DNA from: an uncultured Prevotellaceae bacterium
GTDB taxonomy: Bacteria > Bacteroidota > Bacteroidia > Bacteroidales > Muribaculaceae
DNA length: 13,963 nucleotides
Direction of reading: 5' to 3'
Assembly: GCA_937896015.1 (NCBI GenBank)
Contig: CALBLR010000437.1
Location: forward strand, 1-13,963
Below, in pieces: positions 5,997 to 13,241 of this stretch. Below the pieces are notes generated by a model, which made no database searches, was not told where the DNA came from, and saw only the letters and a list, made by a program, of their open reading frames with translations. Position 1 is the first letter of the stretch. The number at the start of each line of letters is the position of its first letter. The translations under genes and the position numbers were made by a program.

Positions 5997-7487
5997 ATGA
6001 CAAAGTTAAATATTATATCATCGCTTTTGCTTGCTCTATGCATAGGAGCAGGAGGCAATGCCATGGCAGGAGTGCCAATCAGCAGCGCGAATTTTCCGGA
6101 CGCAGTGCTGCGTAATTATGTTACAACACACTTCGACACTAATGCCGACGGTGAGCTCAGTGACACGGAAATAGCTGCAGCCGACTCGGTAAACCTGTAT
6201 AAGTCGCATTGCTCCTCACTAAAAGGAATAGAGTGGCTTACTGCGCTAAAGCACCTTAACTGCAGTGTGAACGGTCTGACTGAGGTGGATGTCAGCCACA
6301 ATGCCGAATTGCGCTACTTAAATGTGTATTCCACCTATGTGAGCAAACTCAACATTAGCGGCAACGCAAAACTCGAAAAGCTCGTGTGCAGTTATGCTGC
6401 TCTTGATTCGCTTGACGTGTCGGCTTGTGTCAATTTGGTTGAACTCAACTGTCAGCTCAACAAAATTTCCAAACTCGATGTGAGCCATTGCCCCGAACTG
6501 TCAGTGCTCAATTGTGCAACTAATTCCCTGAACGCGCTCGACGTGAGTAAAAACCCCAAGCTCCGTGAACTTTATGTGTTCGACAACGGGCTCAAGGCTC
6601 TTAGGCTTGATTCAAACGCAAAACTTGTGTTGCTTAATTGCACTGGCAACAAGCTTGATTCGCTCGATGTGAGCCACAATACGCGACTCACGTCGCTCTA
6701 TTGCTCCGAAAACAACTTGCACCGGCTCGATGTGTCTAAAAACAAACGGCTTTCACTGCTGATGTGCGCCAGCAATGAATTGACTCAACTTGATGTGTCG
6801 GGATGTGTTTACCTCTCGGCTATTGACTGCTCGCACAACGACATATCCGACCTTGATGTCAGCCAGAATGCAGATGTGGTTTCGATCAACTGCTCATACA
6901 ACAAGCTGCGTTCGCTTGATGTGAGCCACAACACCGACTATTTGAGCACGCTTAAGTGTGATGGCAACCAGTTGGCGTCACTCGACTTGAGCCATAACAA
7001 GAAGCTTGCCACGCTGTCGGCCAGTGAAAACGCACGGTCAATATCGGTGGAGCGTTGGGTAAAGTCGCCCGGCGACACTATAGCTTTTGTCCCTGTTGAT
7101 AGCTTGCCTGCCATTCTGGACGGTGGATTTGACTTTGCAAGGCTTAACCAGACAAGTATAACTGGCGGCAGTATTGCTACTCATGCCGATGGCCGCAAAA
7201 TTTTGGCATTCAGCGGCTCAGAACTGAAATATGATTACAGCACAGGCTGCATAAGCAGTAGTGGCGCATCAACGGTTACATTCACATTGCGTGCTGATGG
7301 TGGCGGAACGCCTTCATCGGGAATTGAAGAGGTGGCCGATGCCGGAAAGCAATTGCTGTCGTTGGCTTACTACAGCATTGGTGGCACTTTTGCCGGTTAT
7401 GTGCGGCCAACTGCCCGTGGCGTATATGTGCAGGTTTGCAGATATGCCGATGGCTCTGCCCGATCAACTAAGGTGCTGATTAAGTAA
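5997..7487 (+). CDS. secreted leucine-rich-repeat protein with EF-hand loop and InlJ-like cysteine ladder
   Basis: A 496-residue paralogue of the preceding gene, starting 20 bases after it and probably cotranscribed. A signal peptide (MTKLNIISSLLLALCIG...) likely ends after AMA (24). An EF-hand loop sits at 47-58 (D47, N49, D51, E53, S55, E58), followed by LKGIEWLTAL as in the paralogue. Twelve 21-22 residue repeats (82-334) have the form LxxLNCSxNxLxxLDVSxN. Ten of the twelve have Cys at the same inward-facing position (C89, 131, 152, 173, 215, 236, 257, 278, 299, 321), the cysteine-ladder pattern known from Listeria InlJ. A beta-rich domain (about 348-437) resembles that of the paralogue. 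The last 45 residues (LAYYSIGG, ARGVYVQVCRYADG, TKVLIK) are a different C-terminal type, seen on many Bacteroidales secreted proteins. The biological role is unknown; surface exposure is inferred. Confidence 0.85.
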   Translation: MTKLNIISSLLLALCIGAGGNAMAGVPISSANFPDAVLRNYVTTHFDTNADGELSDTEIAAADSVNLYKSHCSSLKGIEWLTALKHLNCSVNGLTEVDVSHNAELRYLNVYSTYVSKLNISGNAKLEKLVCSYAALDSLDVSACVNLVELNCQLNKISKLDVSHCPELSVLNCATNSLNALDVSKNPKLRELYVFDNGLKALRLDSNAKLVLLNCTGNKLDSLDVSHNTRLTSLYCSENNLHRLDVSKNKRLSLLMCASNELTQLDVSGCVYLSAIDCSHNDISDLDVSQNADVVSINCSYNKLRSLDVSHNTDYLSTLKCDGNQLASLDLSHNKKLATLSASENARSISVERWVKSPGDTIAFVPVDSLPAILDGGFDFARLNQTSITGGSIATHADGRKILAFSGSELKYDYSTGCISSSGASTVTFTLRADGGGTPSSGIEEVADAGKQLLSLAYYSIGGTFAGYVRPTARGVYVQVCRYADGSARSTKVLIK

Positions 7488-7512
7488 AGCATTAGGCTAC
7501 TCTAAGTATTTG

Positions 7513-7567
7513 ATTGGTTTCAACACGTTTAGCACAGCCATGCTAAGCGTGTTTGGAACCAATTTTT
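7513..7567 (+). terminator. intrinsic terminator of the LRR operon
   Basis: A long stem starts 26 bases after the second LRR stop: the 5' arm ATTGGTTTCAACACG continues with TTTAGCA, the loop is CAGCCA, and the 3' arm TGCTAAGCGTGTTTGG continues with AACCAAT. The roughly 21-bp stem has one bulged base and a few G-U pairs and runs into TTTTTA. The T-run is present only in the plus direction, so it should stop rightward transcription. Confidence 0.88.
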
Positions 7568-7620
7568 ATGATAGCTCTATTGCAAGCCAATAGCATTAGG
7601 CTGAATAGTGCCAGTACGAC

Positions 7621-7658
7621 AAAAAAGGGGCGTGGCAATCAATTGATTGCCACGCCCC
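7621..7658 (-). terminator. intrinsic terminator of the rplM-rpsI-rpsB-tsf operon
   Basis: A perfect 32-base palindrome at 7627-7658, with arms starting GGGGCGTGGCAATCAA, is followed on the minus strand by TTTTTT (7626-7621), about 50 bases after the tsf stop. Even with a four-base loop it leaves a 14-bp GC-rich stem, so this is a very strong terminator. No T-run is present on the plus-strand side. Confidence 0.95.
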
Positions 7659-7707
7659 GAGTGCGTTATCTGAATCGGCGTTGCCGCCAGTGTCAGTACA
7701 TGTTGCG

Positions 7708-8703
7708 TTAGTCAGCGTTCAGGTTGATACGCTTCAGGTCAGTTGCCTTGAGGTCCTTGTCGGCCTTAGCCAGATACTGGGCAACGGTGTTCTTAGAATC
7801 GTCAGCCTCGTAAATCTGCTCCATGAGCACGTTCTCCTGGAAGAACTTGTTCATACGGCCATTGGCAATGTTCTCAATCATCTGCTGGGGCAGGTTTGCC
7901 TCTTTCTCAGCGGCAACCTTAGCCTTCAGGTCACGGATTTCCTGAGCCTGAGCCTCAGTGATGCTGCCCTTCATAATACCCTCGTTCAGGTGCTCCTCGC
8001 TCTCAGCGATGTAGAGGTTGAAGCCAGCCTTCTTAAGTGCATTTTCAACGGCCTTCTTCACTTGCTCGGTCTTTGTCTTCTCAACGGCAAGCTTGCGCTC
8101 CTCGTCGATAGTGGCCTGCGGAATCTGCTCGCGTGTGGCGGCAATCGGGTTCATTGAAGCCACCTGCATTGCCACGTTTTTGCCAACCTGTGCGTCCACG
8201 TCAGCCTTGTTGAAGCCTACCAAAGTGGCCAGCTTCTTATTGAAGTGGTTGTAGCTTGCCACGTAGGGAGCCTCAAGGCTCTCATATGCGCCAAGTTCCA
8301 TCTTCTCGCCGGTGATACCGCTGAGCTCGGTGATGAGCTCGGGCACTTTCTTGCCCTCAACCTCAAACTCCTTGAGGTCGTCGAGTGTTTTCACCTTGCC
8401 TGCAACTGCTGCATTGAGAATCTTGTTGGCAAGAGCCACAAACTTCTCGTTAGAAGCCACAAAGTCGGTTTCGCACTTCAGGGCAACGATTGCGCCAAAG
8501 CCGTTCTCAGTCTTGGCGAATGCCACACCCTCGGCTGCGCTGCGGTCCTCGCGCTTTGCTGCGATGGCCTGGCCGCGCTTGCGAATCAATTCAATTGCCT
8601 TGTCCAAATCATTCTCTGCCTCGATGAGAGCCTTCTTGCAATCTACGAGACCTGCTCCTGTGAGCTTGCGGAGCTTCTGAATGTCGGCTATAGTAACTGC
8701 CAT
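7708..8703 (-). CDS. tsf: translation elongation factor Ts
   Basis: EF-Ts is the guanine-nucleotide exchange factor that reloads EF-Tu with GTP. The N-terminal UBA-like domain is clear (IQKLRKLTGAGLVDCKKAL, 8-26), and the EF-Tu-contacting motif TDFV is at 79-82 in ALKCETDFVASNEKF. The 331-residue length is longer than the E. coli protein (283) but normal, as far as I recall, for Bacteroidales; the later part (LKAKVAAEKEANLPQQMIE) is the conserved C-terminal segment. The ATG at 8703 gives the standard MAVTIADIQKLR start. It lies 41 bases after rpsB, the almost universal rpsB-tsf arrangement, and a strong terminator follows. Confidence 0.98.
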   Translation of the reverse strand: MAVTIADIQKLRKLTGAGLVDCKKALIEAENDLDKAIELIRKRGQAIAAKREDRSAAEGVAFAKTENGFGAIVALKCETDFVASNEKFVALANKILNAAVAGKVKTLDDLKEFEVEGKKVPELITELSGITGEKMELGAYESLEAPYVASYNHFNKKLATLVGFNKADVDAQVGKNVAMQVASMNPIAATREQIPQATIDEERKLAVEKTKTEQVKKAVENALKKAGFNLYIAESEEHLNEGIMKGSITEAQAQEIRDLKAKVAAEKEANLPQQMIENIANGRMNKFFQENVLMEQIYEADDSKNTVAQYLAKADKDLKATDLKRINLNAD

Positions 8704-8744
8704 AATTAGTTGTTCCTGTTAATTGATTGTTGTGTTATAATTAA

Positions 8745-9590
8745 TTACTCTGCTTTTTCCTCTTCGGCGGCTGCCTGGGGTGCCTCTGCCTCTTCGGCCT
8801 TGGGGGTAGCCTCTGCTGCCTTGTGGCTCACGCGGGCGCGACGCTTGCGCGGTGCGCGGTCTTCACCTTCGGCGCTGGCATCCTTGTTGTCAACCTTCTC
8901 AACCTTGCGCTCCTCAAGACCCTCTTTGATGGCCTCGCACACAGCGCTGAGGATGATGTCGATTGACTTCGATGCGTCATCGTTGGCCGGAATCACGAAA
9001 TCTACAGTGTCAGGATCACTGTTGGTGTCCACGATGCCGAATACGGGAATACCGAGGCGGTTGGCCTCCGACACGGCGATGTGCTCTTTCAGCACGTCAA
9101 CCACAAACAGAGCTGACGGCAGACGGTTAAGGTCGGCGATGCTGCCCAGGTTCTTCTCCAGCTTTGCGCGCTGGCGAGTCACCTGCAGTTTCTCGCGCTT
9201 CGACAGGTTGTCGAATGTGCCGTCTTTTGTCATCTTATCGATCGAAGCCATTTTCTTAACGGCTTTGCGGATTGTGGGGAAGTTGGTGAGCATGCCGCCC
9301 GGCCAGCGCTCAATCACGTAGGGCATGCCCACCGATTGTGCGTGTTCTTCCACCACCTGCTTTGCCTGCTTCTTTGTGGCTACGAAAAGCACCTTCTTGC
9401 CCGACTTTGCAATCGACTTGAGGGCATTTGCTGCCTCCTCAAGCTTAGCCTGGGTCTTGTAGAGGTCGATGATGTGGATACCGTTGCGCTCCATGAAGAT
9501 GTAGGGAGCCATTGCGGGATTCCATTTACGCTTTAAGTGGCCGAAGTGACATGTGGCTTCGAGTAACTGTTCAAAACTTGGTGTTTGCAT
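8745..9590 (-). CDS. rpsB: 30S ribosomal protein S2
   Basis: S2 binds the small-subunit body near S1 and the 5' end of 16S rRNA. Recognised by LLEATCHFGHLKRKWNP (9-25), the MERNGIHIIDLYKT segment, LFVATKKQAK and WPGGMLTNF. At 281 residues it carries a low-complexity Ala/Glu/Lys tail after about residue 225, usual for Bacteroidetes S2 and probably disordered. The start ATG at 9590 fits the conserved N-terminus. A 171-base gap with a strong inverted repeat separates it from rpsI; in other bacteria the S2 leader is the target of autoregulation, so the gap is worth attention. No good TAnnTTTG promoter was found in that gap, which favours readthrough from rplM-rpsI. Confidence 0.98.
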   Translation of the reverse strand: MQTPSFEQLLEATCHFGHLKRKWNPAMAPYIFMERNGIHIIDLYKTQAKLEEAANALKSIAKSGKKVLFVATKKQAKQVVEEHAQSVGMPYVIERWPGGMLTNFPTIRKAVKKMASIDKMTKDGTFDNLSKREKLQVTRQRAKLEKNLGSIADLNRLPSALFVVDVLKEHIAVSEANRLGIPVFGIVDTNSDPDTVDFVIPANDDASKSIDIILSAVCEAIKEGLEERKVEKVDNKDASAEGEDRAPRKRRARVSHKAAEATPKAEEAEAPQAAAEEEKAE

Positions 9591-9627
9591 TTTAATTCTT
9601 TCTTTTTGTTTACATTCAACTTAAATC

Positions 9628-9695
9628 AATTGCATAGTAGCCATTGCTCTGCGTCTCTGATTCTTTTTTTGCAGGCTCAGTGAGTCTATGCAATT
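9628..9695 (-). promoter_or_regulatory. candidate structured leader (S2 autoregulatory element) upstream of rpsB
   Basis: On the minus strand AATTGCATAG (9695-9686) and CTATGCAATT (9637-9628) form a perfect 10-bp stem enclosing 48 bases. Inside, AGCC (9677-9674) can pair with GGCT (9642-9639), and the adjoining TGC (9673-9671) with GCA (9652-9650), giving a nested, bulged hairpin with an A-rich loop. The stem ends 37 bases before the rpsB ATG and has no T-run after it, so it is not a terminator. A second small hairpin, CTCTA-CTGTGA-TAGAG, lies just upstream at 9709-9724. S2 represses its own operon through the leader in gamma-proteobacteria; a similar role here is inferred. Confidence 0.5.
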
Positions 9696-9761
9696 TGGAT
9701 ACTAAACTCTCTATCACAGTAGAGCATAGCGCAGTTGTCGGTAAATATCGTGCCGGCAATA

Positions 9762-10148
9762 TTAACGCTTGCTGAACTGGAATCTCTTGCGTGCTTTGGG
9801 ACGTCCTGGCTTCTTGCGCTCTACGGCACGCGGGTCGCGTGTCATGAAGCCTTCCTTGCGCAGGGCTGCCTTGTCTTCGGGGTTGATCTTAACGAGTGCG
9901 CGGGCAATTGCCAGGCGCAGAGCCTCGGCCTGTCCCTTGTAACCACCGCCTACGAGGTTTACCTTGATGTCGTACTTCTCTGCTGCTTCCAGTGTGTTGA
10001 GCGGCTGCTTAACAATGAATTGCAGGATTGGAGATGGGAAATATTCACCCAGAGTGCGCTTGTTCACTGTGATTTCGCCCTTGCCCTCGCTGAAATATAC
10101 GCGAGCGACAGCTGCTTTGCGGCGACCTACTGCATTAATTTTTTCCAT
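9762..10148 (-). CDS. rpsI: 30S ribosomal protein S9
   Basis: S9 is a small-subunit head protein whose C-terminal tail reaches the P-site tRNA. The 128-residue sequence has the canonical start EKINAVGRRKAAVARVY, the GGGYKGQAEALRLAIARAL segment (67-85) and the invariant C-terminal SKR after KARKRFQF. It starts 10 bases after rplM and is cotranscribed with it, the standard L13-S9 pair. Nothing unusual was seen. Confidence 0.98.
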   Translation of the reverse strand: MEKINAVGRRKAAVARVYFSEGKGEITVNKRTLGEYFPSPILQFIVKQPLNTLEAAEKYDIKVNLVGGGYKGQAEALRLAIARALVKINPEDKAALRKEGFMTRDPRAVERKKPGRPKARKRFQFSKR

Positions 10149-10158
10149 ACTTCAATCT

Positions 10159-10638
10159 TTATTTAAGTTTGTTGATGTCAATTACTTTAGGATTCTGTGC
10201 CTCGTGGGGGTGTACGTTGCCGTTGTACACGTGCACGTTCTTGAGCAGCTGAGCGCCCAGACGGTTCTTCGGGAGCATGCCCTTAATCACCTTGATAAAC
10301 AGGGGGTGCTTGCCGGGCTTCAGATCCTTCTTTAAAGATTTCTGTTGCAGTATGGCAGGGCTTGCGAAGCGCTGACCACCGGGATAGCCGGTGTAAGAAA
10401 CGTACTGGCGTTTCTCCATCTTGTCGCCTGTGAGGACGACTTTGTCGGCGTTGATGATAATCACGTTATCTCCGCAGTCCATGTGAGGAGTGTAGCAGGG
10501 TTTGTACTTGCCGCGCAGAATTTTTGCGACTTTTGCGCACAGACGACCCAGCACTTGATCGGTAGCGTCGATCACTACCCATTCTTTCTGAATGTCTTCG
10601 GCTTTTGCCGAAACAGTCTTGTAGCTTAAAGTGTTCAC
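10159..10638 (-). CDS. rplM: 50S ribosomal protein L13
   Basis: L13 is an early-assembling large-subunit protein. Recognised by EWVVIDATDQVLGRLCAKVAKILRGK split across 19-44, CGDNVIIINA (55-64), YTGYPGGQR (82-90) and KGMLPKNRLGAQLL (119-132). At 159 residues it is slightly longer than many relatives; the stretch after GGQR (91-113) is more diverged than the rest. The start codon is GTG at 10638, giving MNTLSYKTVSA, which agrees with the Bacteroidales L13 N-terminus; no in-frame ATG lies nearby. It is the first gene of the ribosomal operon. Confidence 0.98.
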   Translation of the reverse strand: MNTLSYKTVSAKAEDIQKEWVVIDATDQVLGRLCAKVAKILRGKYKPCYTPHMDCGDNVIIINADKVVLTGDKMEKRQYVSYTGYPGGQRFASPAILQQKSLKKDLKPGKHPLFIKVIKGMLPKNRLGAQLLKNVHVYNGNVHPHEAQNPKVIDINKLK

Positions 10639-10749
10639 TTTATAAATTCCTGATTAAATGTTAATTAAATATCCTTAGGCGCACTAATCACACGGCCAAA
10701 TGCTTTCGTTTTGCCCTTGAATCAATCAATTTTGGATATAATCGGTCTG

Positions 10750-10780
10750 CAAAAGTACTAATTATTTGCTCAATTTCAAA
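10750..10780 (-). promoter_or_regulatory. promoter of the ribosomal operon (rplM)
   Basis: The minus strand carries TTTG (10780-10777), a 19-base spacer and TACTTTTG (10757-10750), an exact match to the Bacteroidetes -33/-7 consensus TTTG-N19-TAnnTTTG. Transcription should begin near 10744, leaving a leader of about 105 bases in front of rplM. Confidence 0.85.
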
Positions 10781-10861
10781 CAGTTGCTTGTGGCAAATAC
10801 CCCGTAATATGCAAGGCTACACAATATTTAACTTTATTTTATACTTGCTTTTGCCCCCTGC

Positions 10862-10914
10862 AAAAAAGCGCAACCGCTGACGCAGCTTGATGTGTGTGCT
10901 GCGCCAGCGGCTGC
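10862..10914 (-). terminator. intrinsic terminator of the pta-ackA operon
   Basis: On the minus strand GCAGCCGCTGGCGCAGC (10914-10898) pairs along all 17 positions, with two G-U pairs, with GCTGCGTCAGCGGTTGC (10886-10870) around an 11-base loop. After two bases TTTTTT follows (10867-10862). It begins about 25 bases after the ackA stop. No T-run lies on the other side. Confidence 0.92.
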
Positions 10915-10939
10915 TTATGGCCCTCTATTATTATGCTGG

Positions 10940-12154
10940 TTAGGGCTCGCGGCCCTCCACTATTGCTTCGGTGTCGTGGGCTATCATATATTCCTCATCG
11001 GTGGGTATCACCACAACCTTAACTTTCGAGTCGGGAGTGCTGATTATGCCCGACTTGCCGTGAAGTGTGGCGTCGTTGGCTTTCTTGTCGAGTGTGATGC
11101 CCAGGTAGCCGAGGCTGTTGAGCACCACTTCGCGTGTGCCAAACTGGTTCTCGCCAACGCCGCCGGTGAACACTATTATGTCCACGCCGTTCATCTCAGC
11201 GGCATATGCGCCGATGTATTTTATTATTTTCAGCTCATACATGTCGAGTGCAAGCTGCGCCTTGGGGTCGTGCTTCACTTCAGCGCCTTCCACTATCTCA
11301 CGCATGTCGCTCGACAGTTCCGAGATCGCCATCACACCGCTCTTCTTGTTTATGATGTTGAGCATCTCGGCAGGTGTCAGTTTGTATTTGTCCATGAGGA
11401 ACAGCAGTGCTCCCGGATCCACATCGCCCGAGCGTGTGCCCATCATCAGTCCTTCGGTGGGGGTCAGGCCCATGCTGGTGTCGATGCTCTTGCCGCCCAT
11501 CACAGCCGTGATGCTGGCACCGTTGCCAATGTGGCAGCATATTATCTTCTGGTCCTCATATTTCACGCCCAGGTATTCGCACACTTTGCGCGACACGTAG
11601 CGGTGGCTTGTGCCGTGGAAGCCGTAGCGGCGCACGTGGTCCACGGTGTAGTATTCGTTGGGAATGGGGTAGCGGAATGCCTTTGGCTCCATCGTCTGGT
11701 GGAATGCTGTGTCGAACACTGCCACTTGGGGCACATTTGGCATAATGGTGGAGATGGCTTCGATGCCGGCCATGTTCACGGGGTTGTGCAGCGGGGCTAT
11801 GCCGTAGCACTCCTTGATGGTCTCCTTCACCTCTTCGGTTATGAGCATGCTCTTGTTGAACCGCTCGCCTCCGTGCACCACTCGGTGGCCCACGGCGTCG
11901 ATTTCTTCATAGCTGCCTATGCAGCCATACTCTTTGCTTGTCAAGTAGTGCAGTATGGCCTCGATTGCGCCCTCGTGGTCGTTTGCGCTCAGGTGGATTT
12001 CTTTTTTCGACCCGTCGTTCAGCTTCAGCTTAATGAAGCAGTTAGGCAGTCCTATTTTTTCAACTCCGCCCTCGGCAAGCACCTTGTTGGCTTTAATCTC
12101 TATCAGCTTGTATTTCACGGAACTGCTTCCGCAGTTCAGCACCAATATGTTCAT
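10940..12154 (-). CDS. ackA: acetate kinase
   Basis: AckA converts acetyl phosphate and ADP to acetate and ATP, an energy-yielding step of fermentation; it is a cytoplasmic ASKHA-fold kinase. The 404-residue length is standard. Key residues fall at the same numbers as in the Methanosarcina enzyme: Asn7 in LNCGSSSVKY, Arg91 in GHRVVHGG, Asp148 in FDTAFH, His180 in GFHGTSH and Arg241 in GTRSGD. The nucleotide-binding GGVGEN is at 331-336 and the metal-site glutamate lies in TDEEYM. ATG at 12154 gives the canonical MNILVLNCGSSS. It follows pta by 49 bases and precedes the operon terminator. Confidence 0.98.
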   Translation of the reverse strand: MNILVLNCGSSSVKYKLIEIKANKVLAEGGVEKIGLPNCFIKLKLNDGSKKEIHLSANDHEGAIEAILHYLTSKEYGCIGSYEEIDAVGHRVVHGGERFNKSMLITEEVKETIKECYGIAPLHNPVNMAGIEAISTIMPNVPQVAVFDTAFHQTMEPKAFRYPIPNEYYTVDHVRRYGFHGTSHRYVSRKVCEYLGVKYEDQKIICCHIGNGASITAVMGGKSIDTSMGLTPTEGLMMGTRSGDVDPGALLFLMDKYKLTPAEMLNIINKKSGVMAISELSSDMREIVEGAEVKHDPKAQLALDMYELKIIKYIGAYAAEMNGVDIIVFTGGVGENQFGTREVVLNSLGYLGITLDKKANDATLHGKSGIISTPDSKVKVVVIPTDEEYMIAHDTEAIVEGREP

Positions 12155-12203
12155 AAGTTGCTATTGATAAAATTGTTTAGTATGTGTTCTCGTTTTTAAT
12201 GTC

Positions 12204-13214
12204 TCAGTGTCTTGCTATTGCCTGGTTGCATGTGAGCAGAATCGTCTTGTAGATGTCTTCAGGCGAGCAGCCTCTCGACAAGTCGTTGACCGGAGCTGCA
12301 AGACCTTGCAGCACAGGGCCTACGGCTGTGGCTCCTGCTATGCGCTGCACCAGTTTGTAGGCAATGTTGCCCACTCCCAGGTCGGGGAACACCAGCACAT
12401 TGGCTTTCCCTGCCACTTGGCTGCCAGGTGCCTTTGTGGCGGCCACGCTGGGCACAATGGCTGCATCGGCCTGCATCTCGCCGTCGATGTCAAGCTCGGG
12501 ACACATTTCCTTGGCGAGCTTGGTGGCTTCCACCACTTTGTCCACTTTTTCGTGGCTTGCGCTGCCCTTGGTCGAGAAGCTGAGCATGGCAATGTGTGGG
12601 CTTATGCCGGCAAGCGTTTTGGCCGTCTCGTTGGTCGACACGGCAATCTGCGCCAGCTGCTTTGCGTCGGGGTCAGGGATCACTGCGCAGTCGGCAAACA
12701 CCATTATGCCGTTTTCGCCATAAGGCGAGCCTTCGGGCATCAGCATGATGAACGCTCCCGACACAGCGCTTACGCCCGGGGCTGTCTTCAGCACTTGGAA
12801 TGCGGCGCGCAGCACGTTGCCTGTGGTGTTCTGCGCGCCAGCCACCTGGCCGTCGGCCTCACCGTGCTTTATGAGCAGACAGCCGAGGTACAACGGGTCC
12901 TTTATCTTCTTGCGCGCGTCCTCAAGTGTCACACCTTTTTTCTTGCGCAGCTCGTAGAATGTTTGCGCATATTTCTCGTTGGCTTGCTCGTCGTTGGGGT
13001 CAACGATTCGTGCTTTGCCTATATTTTGCAGTCCCAGTTCAGCTGCTTTGGCGGCAATTTCCGTTGCATCGCCTATTAGTATTATGTCGGCCACGCCGTT
13101 GGCCAGAATCTTGTCGGCGGCCTGCATTGTGCGGGGCTCGGTGCTTTCGGGCAAAATTATGCGTTGCTTGTTTGCAATTGCTTTGTCCTCTAATCGCTTG
13201 AATAGATCTTTCAT
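12204..13214 (-). CDS. pta: phosphate acetyltransferase (short, single-domain form)
   Basis: Pta converts acetyl-CoA and phosphate to acetyl phosphate and CoA, feeding AckA. With 336 residues this is the catalytic-domain-only form (class I, like the Methanosarcina enzyme), without the N-terminal regulatory domains of E. coli Pta. Landmarks are RIILPE near residue 18, DGQVAGAQNTTGNVLRAA (substrate site), SFSTKGSA, VFPDLGVGNIAYKLVQR and VNDLSRG near the C-terminus, containing the CoA/phosphate-site arginine. The start is set at ATG 13214 (MKDLFKRLEDKA), matching related proteins. The frame stays open to a TTG at 13271, but that codon overlaps the -33 promoter box, so translation from it is very unlikely. 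First gene of the pta-ackA operon. Confidence 0.97.
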   Translation of the reverse strand: MKDLFKRLEDKAIANKQRIILPESTEPRTMQAADKILANGVADIILIGDATEIAAKAAELGLQNIGKARIVDPNDEQANEKYAQTFYELRKKKGVTLEDARKKIKDPLYLGCLLIKHGEADGQVAGAQNTTGNVLRAAFQVLKTAPGVSAVSGAFIMLMPEGSPYGENGIMVFADCAVIPDPDAKQLAQIAVSTNETAKTLAGISPHIAMLSFSTKGSASHEKVDKVVEATKLAKEMCPELDIDGEMQADAAIVPSVAATKAPGSQVAGKANVLVFPDLGVGNIAYKLVQRIAGATAVGPVLQGLAAPVNDLSRGCSPEDIYKTILLTCNQAIARH

Positions 13215-13241
13215 TTCTTGGTTTTTATTTTTTACTATTTG

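Larger units (their letters stand above)
10639..10939. other. intergenic region between rplM and ackA
   Basis: About 300 bases holding, from left to right, the rplM leader (about 105 bases), its promoter (10750-10780), an AT-rich stretch without a visible feature, and the pta-ackA terminator (10862-10914). In the leader, ATATCC and GGATAT (minus strand, 10739-10734 and 10674-10669) could close a loop, a weak signal. No gene was seen. Confidence 0.7.

Noticed and set aside
6039..6041. Cys15 of the second LRR protein as a lipoprotein anchor
   Set aside because: The residues before it are L-A-L, with Leu at -1, which does not fit the lipobox; cleavage after AMA further on fits an ordinary signal peptide better.
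9628..9695. rpsB upstream hairpin as an intrinsic terminator
   Set aside because: No T-run follows the 3' arm on the minus strand (GATTTAAG follows), and the A/T run lies in the loop.
10892..12199. 435-codon plus-strand open frame antisense to ackA
   Set aside because: It is a shadow of the GC-rich ackA codons: rich in His, Ala, Val and Cys with no recognisable motif, while the minus strand encodes a complete AckA with all catalytic residues.
12207..13079. 290-codon plus-strand open frame antisense to pta
   Set aside because: Same reasoning: pta is complete on the minus strand and the antisense product looks like no protein family.
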